Positions 1 through 6,081 of a DNA stretch of 20,201 bases are shown piece after piece. The stretch covers positions 1 to 20,201 of the forward strand of contig SLIS01000116.1 of the NCBI GenBank assembly GCA_007135505.1. The letters are read 5' to 3'. The stretch's first letter is position 1, and every line of letters begins with the position of its first letter. The position numbers were made by a program, and so were the translations under genes. A model generated the notes under the pieces. It had not been told where the DNA came from. It did no database searches and saw nothing but the letters and a program-made list of their open reading frames with translations. This DNA is from Halovivax sp. GTDB taxonomy: Archaea > Halobacteriota > Halobacteria > Halobacteriales > Natrialbaceae.

Positions 1-902
1 AAGAACGTCCCCCACGCTGCTCCAGCACGGTTCCGAGAGTTGCCGTCAAGTTGGATCAATCCTTTCGCGTCAAGGTCTTCGACGGCCACGAGATCGTACT
101 CTCGAGCGTAGTAGTTCGAGAGTTTATGCAAGAAGTCTCGGCGCTTGTTCTTCAGGTCGGCGTGACACTCGGCCACGCGACGTCGTTGTTCCTCGTGGTT
201 GTTCGAACCGTGCTCTTTCCGCGAGAGCTTCCGTTGCTCTCGCTCGAGGCGGTCGCGTTCACCTGAGAGGTCAACAGATTCGACCGCGTGACCATCGGTG
301 TCGTGGGCGTACTTCAGGATGCCTACGTCGATCCCGACGACGTTCTTCGGCTGGTCGGGCTTTTGCGGTGACTCTCGGTCGATTTCGACACCGAAAGTGG
401 CGAACCACTCTCCCGTTGGCTCCTTCTTGAGCGTGACCTGTTTGAGTGCGGCGTCGTCGGGAATCTCTCGGTGGAGCCGGATCGGTATGTCCGCAAGTTT
501 CGAGAGGGACAAGACAGTCTGACCGCCCTTCTTGTCGAGCTTGAAGCCAGACTGGTTGTACGTGAAACTGCGGAAATCGCGTGGTGGCTTCCACTTGAGT
601 TGGCCGACTCCGTAGCCGTTTTGCTTGAGCGCAGAAAGGCTACTGAGGTTGTCGAACAGTCGTTCGACCACAGTTTGGAGTACCTTCGAGTACACGTCAT
701 TGAGATCGCCCCACCACTTTTTGAGGTCAGGTAGCTCCGACCGAAGCGTGGTCATGGACGGTAGTTCGCCGTGGTTCTCTCGGTACTCGTTGAGGCGATA
801 GCGAGTGTGATTGTATAGTTGCCTACAGATATCGCGGTGACGGTCCAACTCCTCGCGTTGGGCGTCGGATGGCTCGAGGCGATACTTGTAGGCGTGATAC
901 AT
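1..902 (-). CDS. tnpB: IS200/IS605-family TnpB RNA-guided nuclease (partial, C-terminus outside window)
   Basis: An uninterrupted reading frame runs from the ATG at 902 to the window edge (300 codons plus two bases). Residues 1-150 form the N-terminal helical/beta part. The RuvC-like nuclease starts with GIDVGILKYA (first catalytic Asp, residue 192) and continues to VAVEDLDAKGL (catalytic Glu, residue 275). The zinc finger and third RuvC motif would lie beyond the edge. TnpB proteins are RNA-guided endonucleases that cut donor DNA and favour retention of their IS200/IS605 elements. No TnpA transposase is seen nearby, so this is an IS1341-type, tnpB-only element as far as visible. The start codon overlaps the stop of the small upstream gene by one base (TGATG), which suggests translational coupling. 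Both visible catalytic residues are present and no stop or frameshift was found when I translated the stretch, so the copy is probably active or recently so. Confidence 0.93.
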   Translation of the reverse strand, partial: MYHAYKYRLEPSDAQREELDRHRDICRQLYNHTRYRLNEYRENHGELPSMTTLRSELPDLKKWWGDLNDVYSKVLQTVVERLFDNLSSLSALKQNGYGVGQLKWKPPRDFRSFTYNQSGFKLDKKGGQTVLSLSKLADIPIRLHREIPDDAALKQVTLKKEPTGEWFATFGVEIDRESPQKPDQPKNVVGIDVGILKYAHDTDGHAVESVDLSGERDRLEREQRKLSRKEHGSNNHEEQRRRVAECHADLKNKRRDFLHKLSNYYAREYDLVAVEDLDAKGLIQLDGNSRNRAGAAWGTF

Positions 903-1027
903 CAGTTTTCGCGTTCTTCGATGAGCTCGTCGAGTTTCTCCTGAACGAACGACGACAGATTCAGGTGGTTGTCCTGTATCCACTCCTCTTGGTCGTCTCG
1001 GATTGAAATGGTCTTTCGCGTTGCCAT
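902..1027 (-). CDS. Small ribbon-helix-helix-like protein paired with tnpB
   Basis: This 41-residue protein starts MATRKTISIRDDQEEW and ends in an acidic, lysine-containing helix. The beta-strand start (KTISIRDD), the two following helices and the small size fit a MetJ/Arc-type ribbon-helix-helix fold, a DNA-binding dimer used by many small repressors. I infer the fold from sequence feel only. The ATG at 1027 is preferred over a longer frame beginning at 1102, because a TATA-like box lies 26 bp upstream and the longer N-terminus looks like translated non-coding DNA. The TGA stop shares one base with the tnpB start, so the two are almost certainly co-transcribed and coupled. In my recollection such short partners precede tnpB in a subset of haloarchaeal elements. 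A role as repressor of the element is inference. Confidence 0.75.
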   Translation of the reverse strand: MATRKTISIRDDQEEWIQDNHLNLSSFVQEKLDELIEEREN

Positions 1028-1046
1028 GTCATAACTTACGCAATTT

Positions 1047-1057
1047 GCATACAAAAC
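1047..1057 (-). promoter_or_regulatory. TATA-like box for the tnpB operon
   Basis: On the minus strand the sequence TTTTGTATGC is centred about 26 bp upstream of the ATG at 1027. That spacing fits an archaeal TATA box driving a leaderless transcript that begins at or near the start codon. Confidence 0.45.
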
Positions 1058-1123
1058 ACTTCTGGTTTCGTGGGCCTGTGGGCCTGCGGTAGTATAGTCC
1101 AAGAACCTCTCGCGGCGCTGTAT

Positions 1124-1165
1124 CCCCTCCCTGCTCGCGCCTTCGGCGCTCGCTGAGGAAGGGGG
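1124..1165. repeat. Left-end imperfect hairpin of the first tnpB element
   Basis: The sequence folds on a GCGCC-TTC-GGCGC core (1137-1149), flanked by a mismatched arm and closed by CCCCTCC opposite GGAAGGGG. Subterminal hairpins like this are recognised by the single-strand transposase of IS200/IS605 elements. It lies about 100 bp upstream of the first gene of the element. Confidence 0.6.
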
Positions 1166-1183
1166 CTTAGCGCCTCGATTCAG

Positions 1184-1909
1184 CTAAAGCAACTCTAAAG
1201 CAATATAGGCGCCTGCAAAAGATGCGAAGACAAAGCCAAATATAAATGTATTAACTGCTTTTTTCTGTAAACTACTAATCTTGTCTTCGGTATCTTCATC
1301 AAAGATATATCCTATTTTACCAGAGGTTATTTCAACTTCTTCACCATCTTCTGTTTTATTCCCACTAAATATACCGATGACAGATATCCAGTCACCTGGC
1401 CTTATTGTGCCTTCACTAAATCGTAACATGTTTTTGAATTCAAAGTTCATTGGATCGAACGAGATCGGTTCTCCTGTGACTGTAGTCGGCACTGAGGATG
1501 AATCAGATGCTGTGTATCTCGAATCATGTGTGAGTGAAATCTCAGAATCATTTGTATGTATATGAGCTGTTCCGGTATGATCCTCAAGCATGAAATCAAC
1601 GGCTTCTTTTCCTTTTTCCAAATCTTTCCAATAGTGGTCGTTTTTTGGATCTGCACTATCTCTTAAACTCTTGGAGATTTTGTATTCATATGCAACACAT
1701 TCTTTGTTTTCTATTGGAGAATTTACCGAACCATTATAATCTGTGACCTTCCCACTTATTTGTACCATATCTCTCCGAGATAATGCTGCTGATATCGACA
1801 TTTCATCTGAGTTTTTAATCGCTCTCAATTTTCGAAATGGTTTGATAGAATACGCGATCATCGTGATCCCGGCCGACAGAATTACTATAACAGTAATGAT
1901 TTCATTCAT
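1184..1909 (-). CDS. GIDE/BAM-like two-anchor membrane protein
   Basis: The 241-residue protein has a hydrophobic segment at about residues 3-22 and another at about 220-240, with a soluble part between them. The soluble part begins VQISGKVTDYNG and continues ENKECVAYEYKI and VDFMLEDHTGTAHI. This pattern (a beta-rich G-x-V strand, a conserved Cys-x-A/Y-Y-x-Y stretch, then a short 'D-x-G-x-A' strand) resembles the GIDE/BAM domain of MUL1-type membrane proteins, which also occurs without a RING domain in archaea and bacteria. No RING cysteines are present here, so ubiquitin-ligase activity is not expected. The gene is clearly richer in A+T than its surroundings, which suggests transfer from elsewhere. 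An unknown ORF stops 10 bp upstream on the same strand, so the two may form an operon. Function unknown; the family call is moderate. Confidence 0.7.
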   Translation of the reverse strand: MNEIITVIVILSAGITMIAYSIKPFRKLRAIKNSDEMSISAALSRRDMVQISGKVTDYNGSVNSPIENKECVAYEYKISKSLRDSADPKNDHYWKDLEKGKEAVDFMLEDHTGTAHIHTNDSEISLTHDSRYTASDSSSVPTTVTGEPISFDPMNFEFKNMLRFSEGTIRPGDWISVIGIFSGNKTEDGEEVEITSGKIGYIFDEDTEDKISSLQKKAVNTFIFGFVFASFAGAYIALELL

Positions 1910-1919
1910 ACTCCTGTTA

Positions 1920-2207
1920 CTAAGGAATACCTGCCAATAGATGTCTTGCTCGGTACGAGCGATTAATCAACTCGTCTCTGTCGTCAAGCTGTTGTAAAAG
2001 CCTCAACTGGCCCGTCTCACCACCTTCGTCTTTCGAGAGAGCAAAGTCACTATCGACGATCTTGACGATACTGGCAGTAAGAGACTGTATATCGCGATCT
2101 GAATAGTCGGCCTTCCTCAAACCCTCTGTGCAAGACTCGCGCTGTTTATTCAGCACGACGCCACGAACCTCACTTGAACCTGGTGAAGTACCCCGCTCAA
2201 TAAGCAC
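1920..2207 (-). CDS. Hypothetical protein of 95 residues
   Basis: The frame starts at a GTG at 2207 and ends 10 bp before the GIDE-like gene. I do not recognise it. The middle (residues about 30-75) is predicted by eye to be helical and acidic, with no signal peptide, membrane segment or metal-binding motif. The frame stays open for 14 more codons upstream of the GTG without any ATG. Either the GTG is the true start, or this is the 3' part of an older gene whose beginning is lost. Tight spacing to the next gene supports co-transcription. It could also be a chance ORF. Confidence 0.4.
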   Translation of the reverse strand: MLIERGTSPGSSEVRGVVLNKQRESCTEGLRKADYSDRDIQSLTASIVKIVDSDFALSKDEGGETGQLRLLQQLDDRDELINRSYRARHLLAGIP

Positions 2208-2377
2208 GTGTAGTGGACGGGTAGTCCAAACGGGGTAATGAGAATACTATGCGAATCGTTCCATAACTTTCTCGAGTGAGTGATAGCGGTCGGGAATATC
2301 ATAGTCTCATGCTGGCGAGATCAATGCTTAAACAGATTCAGGACCTATTGAAAACGTAGTCATCCCGGATCCATCAG

Positions 2378-2569
2378 TTGGGACAAGTTGGTCGGACGTC
2401 GGGCGGTGTCGTGCTCCCGAAGAGCGAGCTTCAGGCGCTTGAATTGGTCGACGACGAGGGCAACGTGAAAGATCAGCCAGTTCGGGTGATACGGACTGAC
2501 GTGGGGACGTGGGAAGTCTCGGTGATAGACCCGAGTGATGACATTTCTCGATTCGTCAGTCATCATTGA
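2378..2569 (+). CDS. vapB: VapB-type antitoxin (putative)
   Basis: This 63-residue protein is encoded directly before, and overlapping by 32 bp, a PIN-domain toxin gene. That is the standard arrangement of VapBC modules. The N-terminal part GGVVLPKSELQALEL resembles the 'V-x-L-P-K-x-h-x-x-x-L-x-L' start of AbrB-like swapped-hairpin antitoxins, and the acidic C-terminal tail would be the toxin-binding part. The only usable start seen is a TTG at 2378, since a stop lies seven codons upstream. The protein is therefore short for an AbrB-type antitoxin and could have lost some N-terminus. The family would bind and block VapC and autorepress the operon. The call rests mainly on position. Confidence 0.6.
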   Translation: MGQVGRTSGGVVLPKSELQALELVDDEGNVKDQPVRVIRTDVGTWEVSVIDPSDDISRFVSHH

Positions 2570-2933
2570 TATGCTCGAGGGCGTCGATGAAACCGTTGCG
2601 TTCGTTGAATCACAGGACGAACCGTATTTCACATTGGCGGTCTGTATTTACGAGGTTCTTGCTGGAACGCTCGGCAGCGGCGAAACCGATGTGCGTGCAG
2701 AACGGCAGCACTTCGGTGGCGTCCATTCCATCGAGTTCAACAAGGATACCGCGCTCGAGGCAGTTCGGCTGCAAGATGAACTTCTCACCGATGGTGAACG
2801 GATGGCCGTCCGAGATCTCATGATCGCGGCGACTGCTTGCTCGACTGGTCACAATCTTGTCGTTGCGGATTCTGATTTCCAGACGGACGACCTCGAGTCG
2901 AAAATGCGAGTGACGAATCTTCACGACGATTGA
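2538..2933 (+). CDS. vapC: VapC-type PIN-domain ribonuclease toxin
   Basis: This is a 131-residue PIN-domain protein. It begins MTFLDSSVIID, with the first acidic residue at Asp5. Glu39 follows in VCIYEVLAGT, then Asp93 in AVRDLMIAATA, and Asp111/Asp113 in LVVADSDF, so the full acidic quartet that binds Mg/Mn for RNA cleavage is present. Length is typical. The ATG at 2538 is preferred over the GTG at 2535. The gene overlaps the upstream antitoxin by 32 bp in another frame, so translation is linked. VapC toxins usually cut tRNA or rRNA when the antitoxin is degraded; the target here cannot be told. It sits between transposon-rich segments, as mobile toxin-antitoxin modules often do. Confidence 0.88.
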   Translation: MTFLDSSVIIDMLEGVDETVAFVESQDEPYFTLAVCIYEVLAGTLGSGETDVRAERQHFGGVHSIEFNKDTALEAVRLQDELLTDGERMAVRDLMIAATACSTGHNLVVADSDFQTDDLESKMRVTNLHDD

Positions 2934-3067
2934 ACCCTGTCCGCGAATCCCGTTTTCGCGGACGATTCACCTCGAGATCGGGGCCGATTGTGGTACTGAT
3001 AACCCCGTTCTTTATTCTTATTGGGCTAAATGTGAGAATCATAGTAACAATCACTGTACCATATATT

Positions 3068-3439
3068 ATGAATCGCAGACAGCTCTCAAAGTTTGTAGGT
3101 GGTGCAACCTTGCCTATATTTGTGTCTGGTTGTGCAACAATCACTGGTGGATCGATATCATTAGTGATGACGAATAGAGATGATACTAAACACGATATTA
3201 AAATTGCTTTATCTGCCAACAGAGAAGTAGTATTTGAGGAATCGTATGAGCTCGCCCCTAACGATGAAAAAATGATAGAAGAGATCGTAGATGGTGGAGA
3301 GTACTCTGTTAGGGTCATTGTTGAAGATGATGAAAATCTAACATACGAGAACATTGAAATTAATGATTGCGATGGTCAAAAATTATTTGTCCGGCTGTCA
3401 TCTGGTGGCGATGTAGTTATAAGGGAAAATATATGCTAA
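3068..3439 (+). CDS. Small secreted lipoprotein of unknown function
   Basis: The frame is open from 2930, but the ATG at 3068 gives a proper exported lipoprotein: MNRRQLSKFVGG, a short hydrophobic stretch, and the lipobox VSGC with Cys22 as the lipidation site. The paired arginines at residues 3-4 fit twin-arginine export, the usual route for haloarchaeal lipoproteins. The mature part, about 100 residues, is rich in alternating hydrophobic and polar residues and in acidic residues, suggesting a beta-sandwich facing the outside. I do not recognise a family. The gene is A+T-rich compared with the flanking vapC gene and resembles the GIDE-like gene in this respect, so it was probably imported. 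Confidence 0.65.
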   Translation: MNRRQLSKFVGGATLPIFVSGCATITGGSISLVMTNRDDTKHDIKIALSANREVVFEESYELAPNDEKMIEEIVDGGEYSVRVIVEDDENLTYENIEINDCDGQKLFVRLSSGGDVVIRENIC

Positions 3440-3826
3440 TGATTTTTGTTTGTCGTTAGTTAGGTGTAAAACCGCACAACAGCGGCGGCTTATCCGAGTT
3501 TCTTTTCGGAGAAATAACAGGATGTTAGCTGTGCACATCAAAACCCCCTCACACGATATCGAACGTCGTCTCACTAACGACCATTCATCTGAAGTGCTCG
3601 ATCACGCCGATGCCGTCGGCGTGGTCGAACTATACCAGTCCGCCGAAAGTGTCGAAAGTCATTACAGAATCCTCCGGATTGCTCGTAGGCGGTGACGTAG
3701 AACGCGGCTCCGTTTCAGAAAGATAGTGAACCAGCCGACGTGCCACATATTCTCGAGGGTGACCTGCATTGCTGGGACGAGCGCGCCAAGCACGTTCAAC
3801 ATTACAGGGGTTCGTCCGAATTTGCA
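3440..3826. other. Region without a convincing gene, possibly decayed
   Basis: Open frames exist on both strands (for example plus 3522-3695 and minus 3630-3800). They have stop codons or no plausible start and no motif I recognise. Stretches with third-position G/C bias, around 3600-3700, suggest the remnant of a real gene that has lost its frame. Confidence 0.4.
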
Positions 3827-3862
3827 TTACAGATATCTGTAACAGATACTCGTTACAGATAT
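3827..3862. promoter_or_regulatory. Palindrome TTACAGATATCTGTAA plus an extra half-site
   Basis: A perfect 16-bp palindrome spans 3827-3842. A further direct copy of its arm, TTACAGATAT, follows at 3853-3862, 26 bp after the first arm. Paired half-sites of this kind are typical of dimeric helix-turn-helix regulators. No intact gene starts immediately next to it. It lies about 100 bp left of the second tnpB element, so the gene it once served may have been displaced. Confidence 0.4.
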
Positions 3863-3980
3863 ACTCAAACATAGCAATAGTCAATATACTTGCTAGAATC
3901 ATCTTTCTATGTTAGTTATCGGAAATAAACGTCCCAGGATCGACGATACCACCACTTTCAAACAGGTAGCGAGGCGGATT

Positions 3981-4002
3981 CCCCGCCCCACCGTGGGCGG
4001 GG
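3981..4002. repeat. Left-end hairpin of the second tnpB element
   Basis: An eight-base-pair perfect stem (3981-3988 with 3995-4002) closes the loop CACCGT. It lies in the non-coding leader 66 bp before the chosen tnpB start. This is one reason for rejecting the longer frame that begins at 3909. Confidence 0.75.
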
Positions 4003-4067
4003 TTGAAGCCGACACTCGCCGCCGCCAACCACGAGCTATTAACTACCCTCACCATCTATTGAAATTC

Positions 4068-5285
4068 GTGGCAGACGACTACCTGAGACGTACCGCAATC
4101 ACCCGCCCTATCCTCACCGACGAGCAACAGGATTTGCTCGATACCACTATCAGTGAGTGGAAAACTGCCTGCAATATCAGCAGTCGCATCGGAGGGGAGC
4201 ATGGTGAGACGCGGAAAACCTACCTCCAAAACATCGCCTACGACACGGTGTTGGAGGAAACACGTCTCGGGAGTCAGCACACGATTCTCGCCACCCATCA
4301 GGCCGCAGCCGCGCTCGATGGTGTCGAAGCAATCGAAGACCTCGATGAACACTACAAAACATCTCGACCGGAGTTCACCAGTAACACGGTGAAATACGAT
4401 ACCAGGACGATGGCGCTGTTCGATGATGGGTCTGTTTCACTTTCCACCGTCGATGGTCGGATTCGGTGTGACCTGAACCTCCCCGACGAAGAAGACGGGT
4501 ATCAACACGAATACCTCACCGATGATGAATGGGAAGTAACAGAGTCTACGCTGTCAAAGCGTGATGGCGACTACTACCTGCACCTCGGTTTTCGCAAAGA
4601 CAAACCTGAGAAACAGGTCGAAATACAGGGTGACGACGAGGACAGGACAGTTCTCGGCGTTGACCTCGGCATCGTCAACATCGCCACCACCAGTACAGCG
4701 TACTTCGCATCCGGCAGAGAACTTCGACACCAGCATCGAGAGTTCGAGCGGATTCGCGGCAACCTTCAGAAGACGGGCACACAATCTGCCCATCGGACGA
4801 TTCAGCAGATGAGTGGGCGCGAGTCACGGTATCTTCGTGACCAACTCCATCAAGTCGCTAACCAGATTATCGAAGAAGCACGTGCTCACGACTGCGAGTA
4901 CATCGCGTTCGAGAATCTGAAACACATCCGAGAGCGTGCGCCGCCCGTGAAAGAGTTCCACCAGTGGGCGCACCGGCAACTCGTTGACCTCGTGGAGTAC
5001 AAGGCTGAAGCCGAAGGTATTAACGTCGAGTTTGTAGACCCGAAGAACACGAGCCGGCGGTGTCCCGAGTGTGGGCATACGAGCGAGGGGAACCGGGTGC
5101 GACAGGCGGAGTTTGAGTGTGAGTCGTGTAGTGCGACTCAGAATGCGGATTATGTAGGTGCGAAGAATGTTGGGTGGCGGTACGTCCGTCGCGGCCTACA
5201 GTCGTCGCGGCGGACGGGCGACAGTCAACTCGCCCTGAAGTCAGGAACGGTGACGCCGAACCGTGGATTTGTCCCGTCTGACTAA
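4068..5285 (+). CDS. tnpB: IS200/IS605-family TnpB RNA-guided nuclease, full length
   Basis: The 405-residue protein from the GTG at 4068 begins VADDYLRRTAITRPIL, the expected N-terminus for this haloarchaeal TnpB type. The frame extends up to 3909, but that part runs through the left-end hairpin and is not protein-like. The RuvC-like nuclease is complete: Asp199 in TVLGVDLGIVNIA, Glu282 in EYIAFENLKHIRE, and Asp361 in NADYVGAKN. Between the last two lies a four-cysteine zinc finger, Cys332 and Cys335 (CPEC) with Cys351 and Cys354 (CESC). The protein binds an RNA made from the element's right end and cuts DNA matching the flanking guide next to a short target motif. All key residues are present, so it is probably functional. 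It differs greatly in sequence from the tnpB at the left edge, so the two elements arrived independently. Confidence 0.93.
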   Translation: MADDYLRRTAITRPILTDEQQDLLDTTISEWKTACNISSRIGGEHGETRKTYLQNIAYDTVLEETRLGSQHTILATHQAAAALDGVEAIEDLDEHYKTSRPEFTSNTVKYDTRTMALFDDGSVSLSTVDGRIRCDLNLPDEEDGYQHEYLTDDEWEVTESTLSKRDGDYYLHLGFRKDKPEKQVEIQGDDEDRTVLGVDLGIVNIATTSTAYFASGRELRHQHREFERIRGNLQKTGTQSAHRTIQQMSGRESRYLRDQLHQVANQIIEEARAHDCEYIAFENLKHIRERAPPVKEFHQWAHRQLVDLVEYKAEAEGINVEFVDPKNTSRRCPECGHTSEGNRVRQAEFECESCSATQNADYVGAKNVGWRYVRRGLQSSRRTGDSQLALKSGTVTPNRGFVPSD

Positions 5286-5347
5286 CTTAGTCGGCAGAGG
5301 CTGAGTTCACTGACAAGCCCCGCGCCACCGTGCGCGGGGCAGTTGAC
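5180..5347 (+). ncRNA. Predicted right-end guide (omega) RNA scaffold of TnpB
   Basis: In IS200/IS605 elements the guide RNA spans the 3' end of tnpB and the right end, and its guide is copied from host DNA just beyond the right tip. Here the scaffold would finish with the GC-rich hairpin at 5317-5340, with the guide from about 5348 on. This is inferred from family knowledge; the exact 5' end and tip are not visible. Confidence 0.35.
5317..5340. repeat. Right-end hairpin of the second tnpB element
   Basis: A nine-base-pair perfect stem (5317-5325 with 5332-5340) closes the loop CACCGT, the same loop as in the left-end hairpin. It starts 31 bp after the tnpB stop. Confidence 0.75.
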
Positions 5348-5457
5348 TCGCCACGACAGGTTGCTGCATATCTCTTGCGTAGTGGTGGGCACGCCTGCAG
5401 CGGTACAGTTTCAGAAAGAGCCGGATACAATTGTTCGACTAAGGTAGGCGGTACTGT

Positions 5458-5811
5458 TCAGTACTGATTTTGGACCTTATCAATCTTGCACTGGACACAG
5501 AGATCGTCAGCGAAACACGAGACACTGTCGTACGGACAGTCGTATTCCTCTACATCAACGGACTGTCGGCGTTTTTCCCGCCGCCAAACGCTTTCCCAAT
5601 CGTCAATACTCATATTGGCAGACGTGAACACGACGTCACCATCTCGGTCCACAATTTTCGCTACCGTCACCGAGTATTGATTTTCTTTGACGACGCCAAT
5701 CGCATCCTCGTATGAGTTACAACTGAGCACCTCCGTTCCAGATTTGTCATCTAAAAGCCGAACTCGGATCGATCCGTCGTATTCTTCCGTTGGATCCAAC
5801 CCTCCAGTCAT
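5458..5811 (-). CDS. Conserved-looking haloarchaeal protein with C-terminal cysteines
   Basis: The 117-residue acidic protein starts MTGGLDPTEEYDGSIRVRLL at the ATG at 5811; a longer frame to 5838 is less likely. The first part looks like alternating strands and a helix (residues about 10-60), followed by a segment containing DDWESVWRREKR. The C-terminus holds five cysteines: one in CNSYEDA further up, and four grouped as CPYDSVSC and CVQC. The last four are spaced like a small zinc-binding knuckle. The style (DGSIRVRL... SYEDAIGVVKEN... DRDGDVVF) is that of haloarchaeal orphan families found near plasmid and provirus genes, but I cannot name a family. It stands alone on the minus strand, 170 bp beyond the tnpB element. 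Confidence 0.65.
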   Translation of the reverse strand: MTGGLDPTEEYDGSIRVRLLDDKSGTEVLSCNSYEDAIGVVKENQYSVTVAKIVDRDGDVVFTSANMSIDDWESVWRREKRRQSVDVEEYDCPYDSVSCFADDLCVQCKIDKVQNQY

Positions 5812-5853
5812 TGCGAAGACATCGAAATGGAGACACAAGAGGTTGTGGTTTAG

Positions 5854-6081
5854 TCACGTCTCAAGTCTGAAGGGATCGGTTACAGAGTGGTCGAGTTCTT
5901 CTCGTTCAGCCAGAGCCATCAGCCATTGCTCCGGTAACGCATTGCGACCGAACCGGACACCAGTAATGCCCATAATGATTATTTTCTTAAAGCCATTGGC
6001 CAGCTGATCGACGACCACAGACACGGCGGGACACCGCTTTGAGCTTGAGGGACGAACGTCACGATCGTCGGTTGGAGTCAC
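5854..6081 (-). CDS. Doubtful hypothetical ORF
   Basis: This is a 75-codon frame from a GTG at 6081, with an internal ATG at 5973 that would give 39 residues. It contains a short hydrophobic stretch, KKIIIMGITGV, and an acidic tail. I recognise nothing in it. It lies 42 bp upstream of the 117-residue gene on the same strand and could be a leader gene of that unit, a 3' remnant, or chance. Confidence 0.22.
   Translation of the reverse strand: MTPTDDRDVRPSSSKRCPAVSVVVDQLANGFKKIIIMGITGVRFGRNALPEQWLMALAEREELDHSVTDPFRLET

Larger units (their letters stand above)
1..1180 (-). mobile_element. IS200/IS605-group (IS1341-type) element, partial
   Basis: The element comprises the tnpB gene, its small partner gene and an upstream non-coding left end with a hairpin. 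The right end is outside the window. The outer boundary near 1180 is approximate: it is set by the hairpin and by the end of the AT-rich gene that stops at 1184. IS200/IS605 elements have no terminal inverted repeats or target duplications, so the exact tip cannot be fixed from one copy. Confidence 0.75.
3960..5347 (+). mobile_element. Complete IS200/IS605-group (IS1341-type) tnpB element
   Basis: A single tnpB gene is bracketed by two GC-rich hairpins. The left stem CCCCGCCC/GGGCGGGG and the right stem GCCCCGCGC/GCGCGGGGC enclose the identical hexanucleotide loop CACCGT. No tnpA is present, so movement would need a transposase in trans. Outer boundaries are estimates based on hairpins being subterminal. 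Confidence 0.8.

Noticed and set aside
1028..1102. Longer start for the 41-residue partner protein
   Set aside because: It would include the TATA-like box, and the extra residues do not look like protein.
3630..3902. 90-codon minus-strand frame
   Set aside because: It reads through the palindrome cluster, has no recognisable domain, and its end is not protein-like. At best a relic.
3909..4067. N-terminal extension of the second tnpB frame
   Set aside because: It runs through the left-end hairpin, and the familiar TnpB N-terminus begins at the GTG at 4068. The extension is translated non-coding DNA.
3711..5419. GTTTCAGAAAGA on both sides of the tnpB element (3711-3722 and 5408-5419)
   Set aside because: A 12-base repeat is expected several times by chance in 20 kb, and IS200/IS605 elements make no target duplications.
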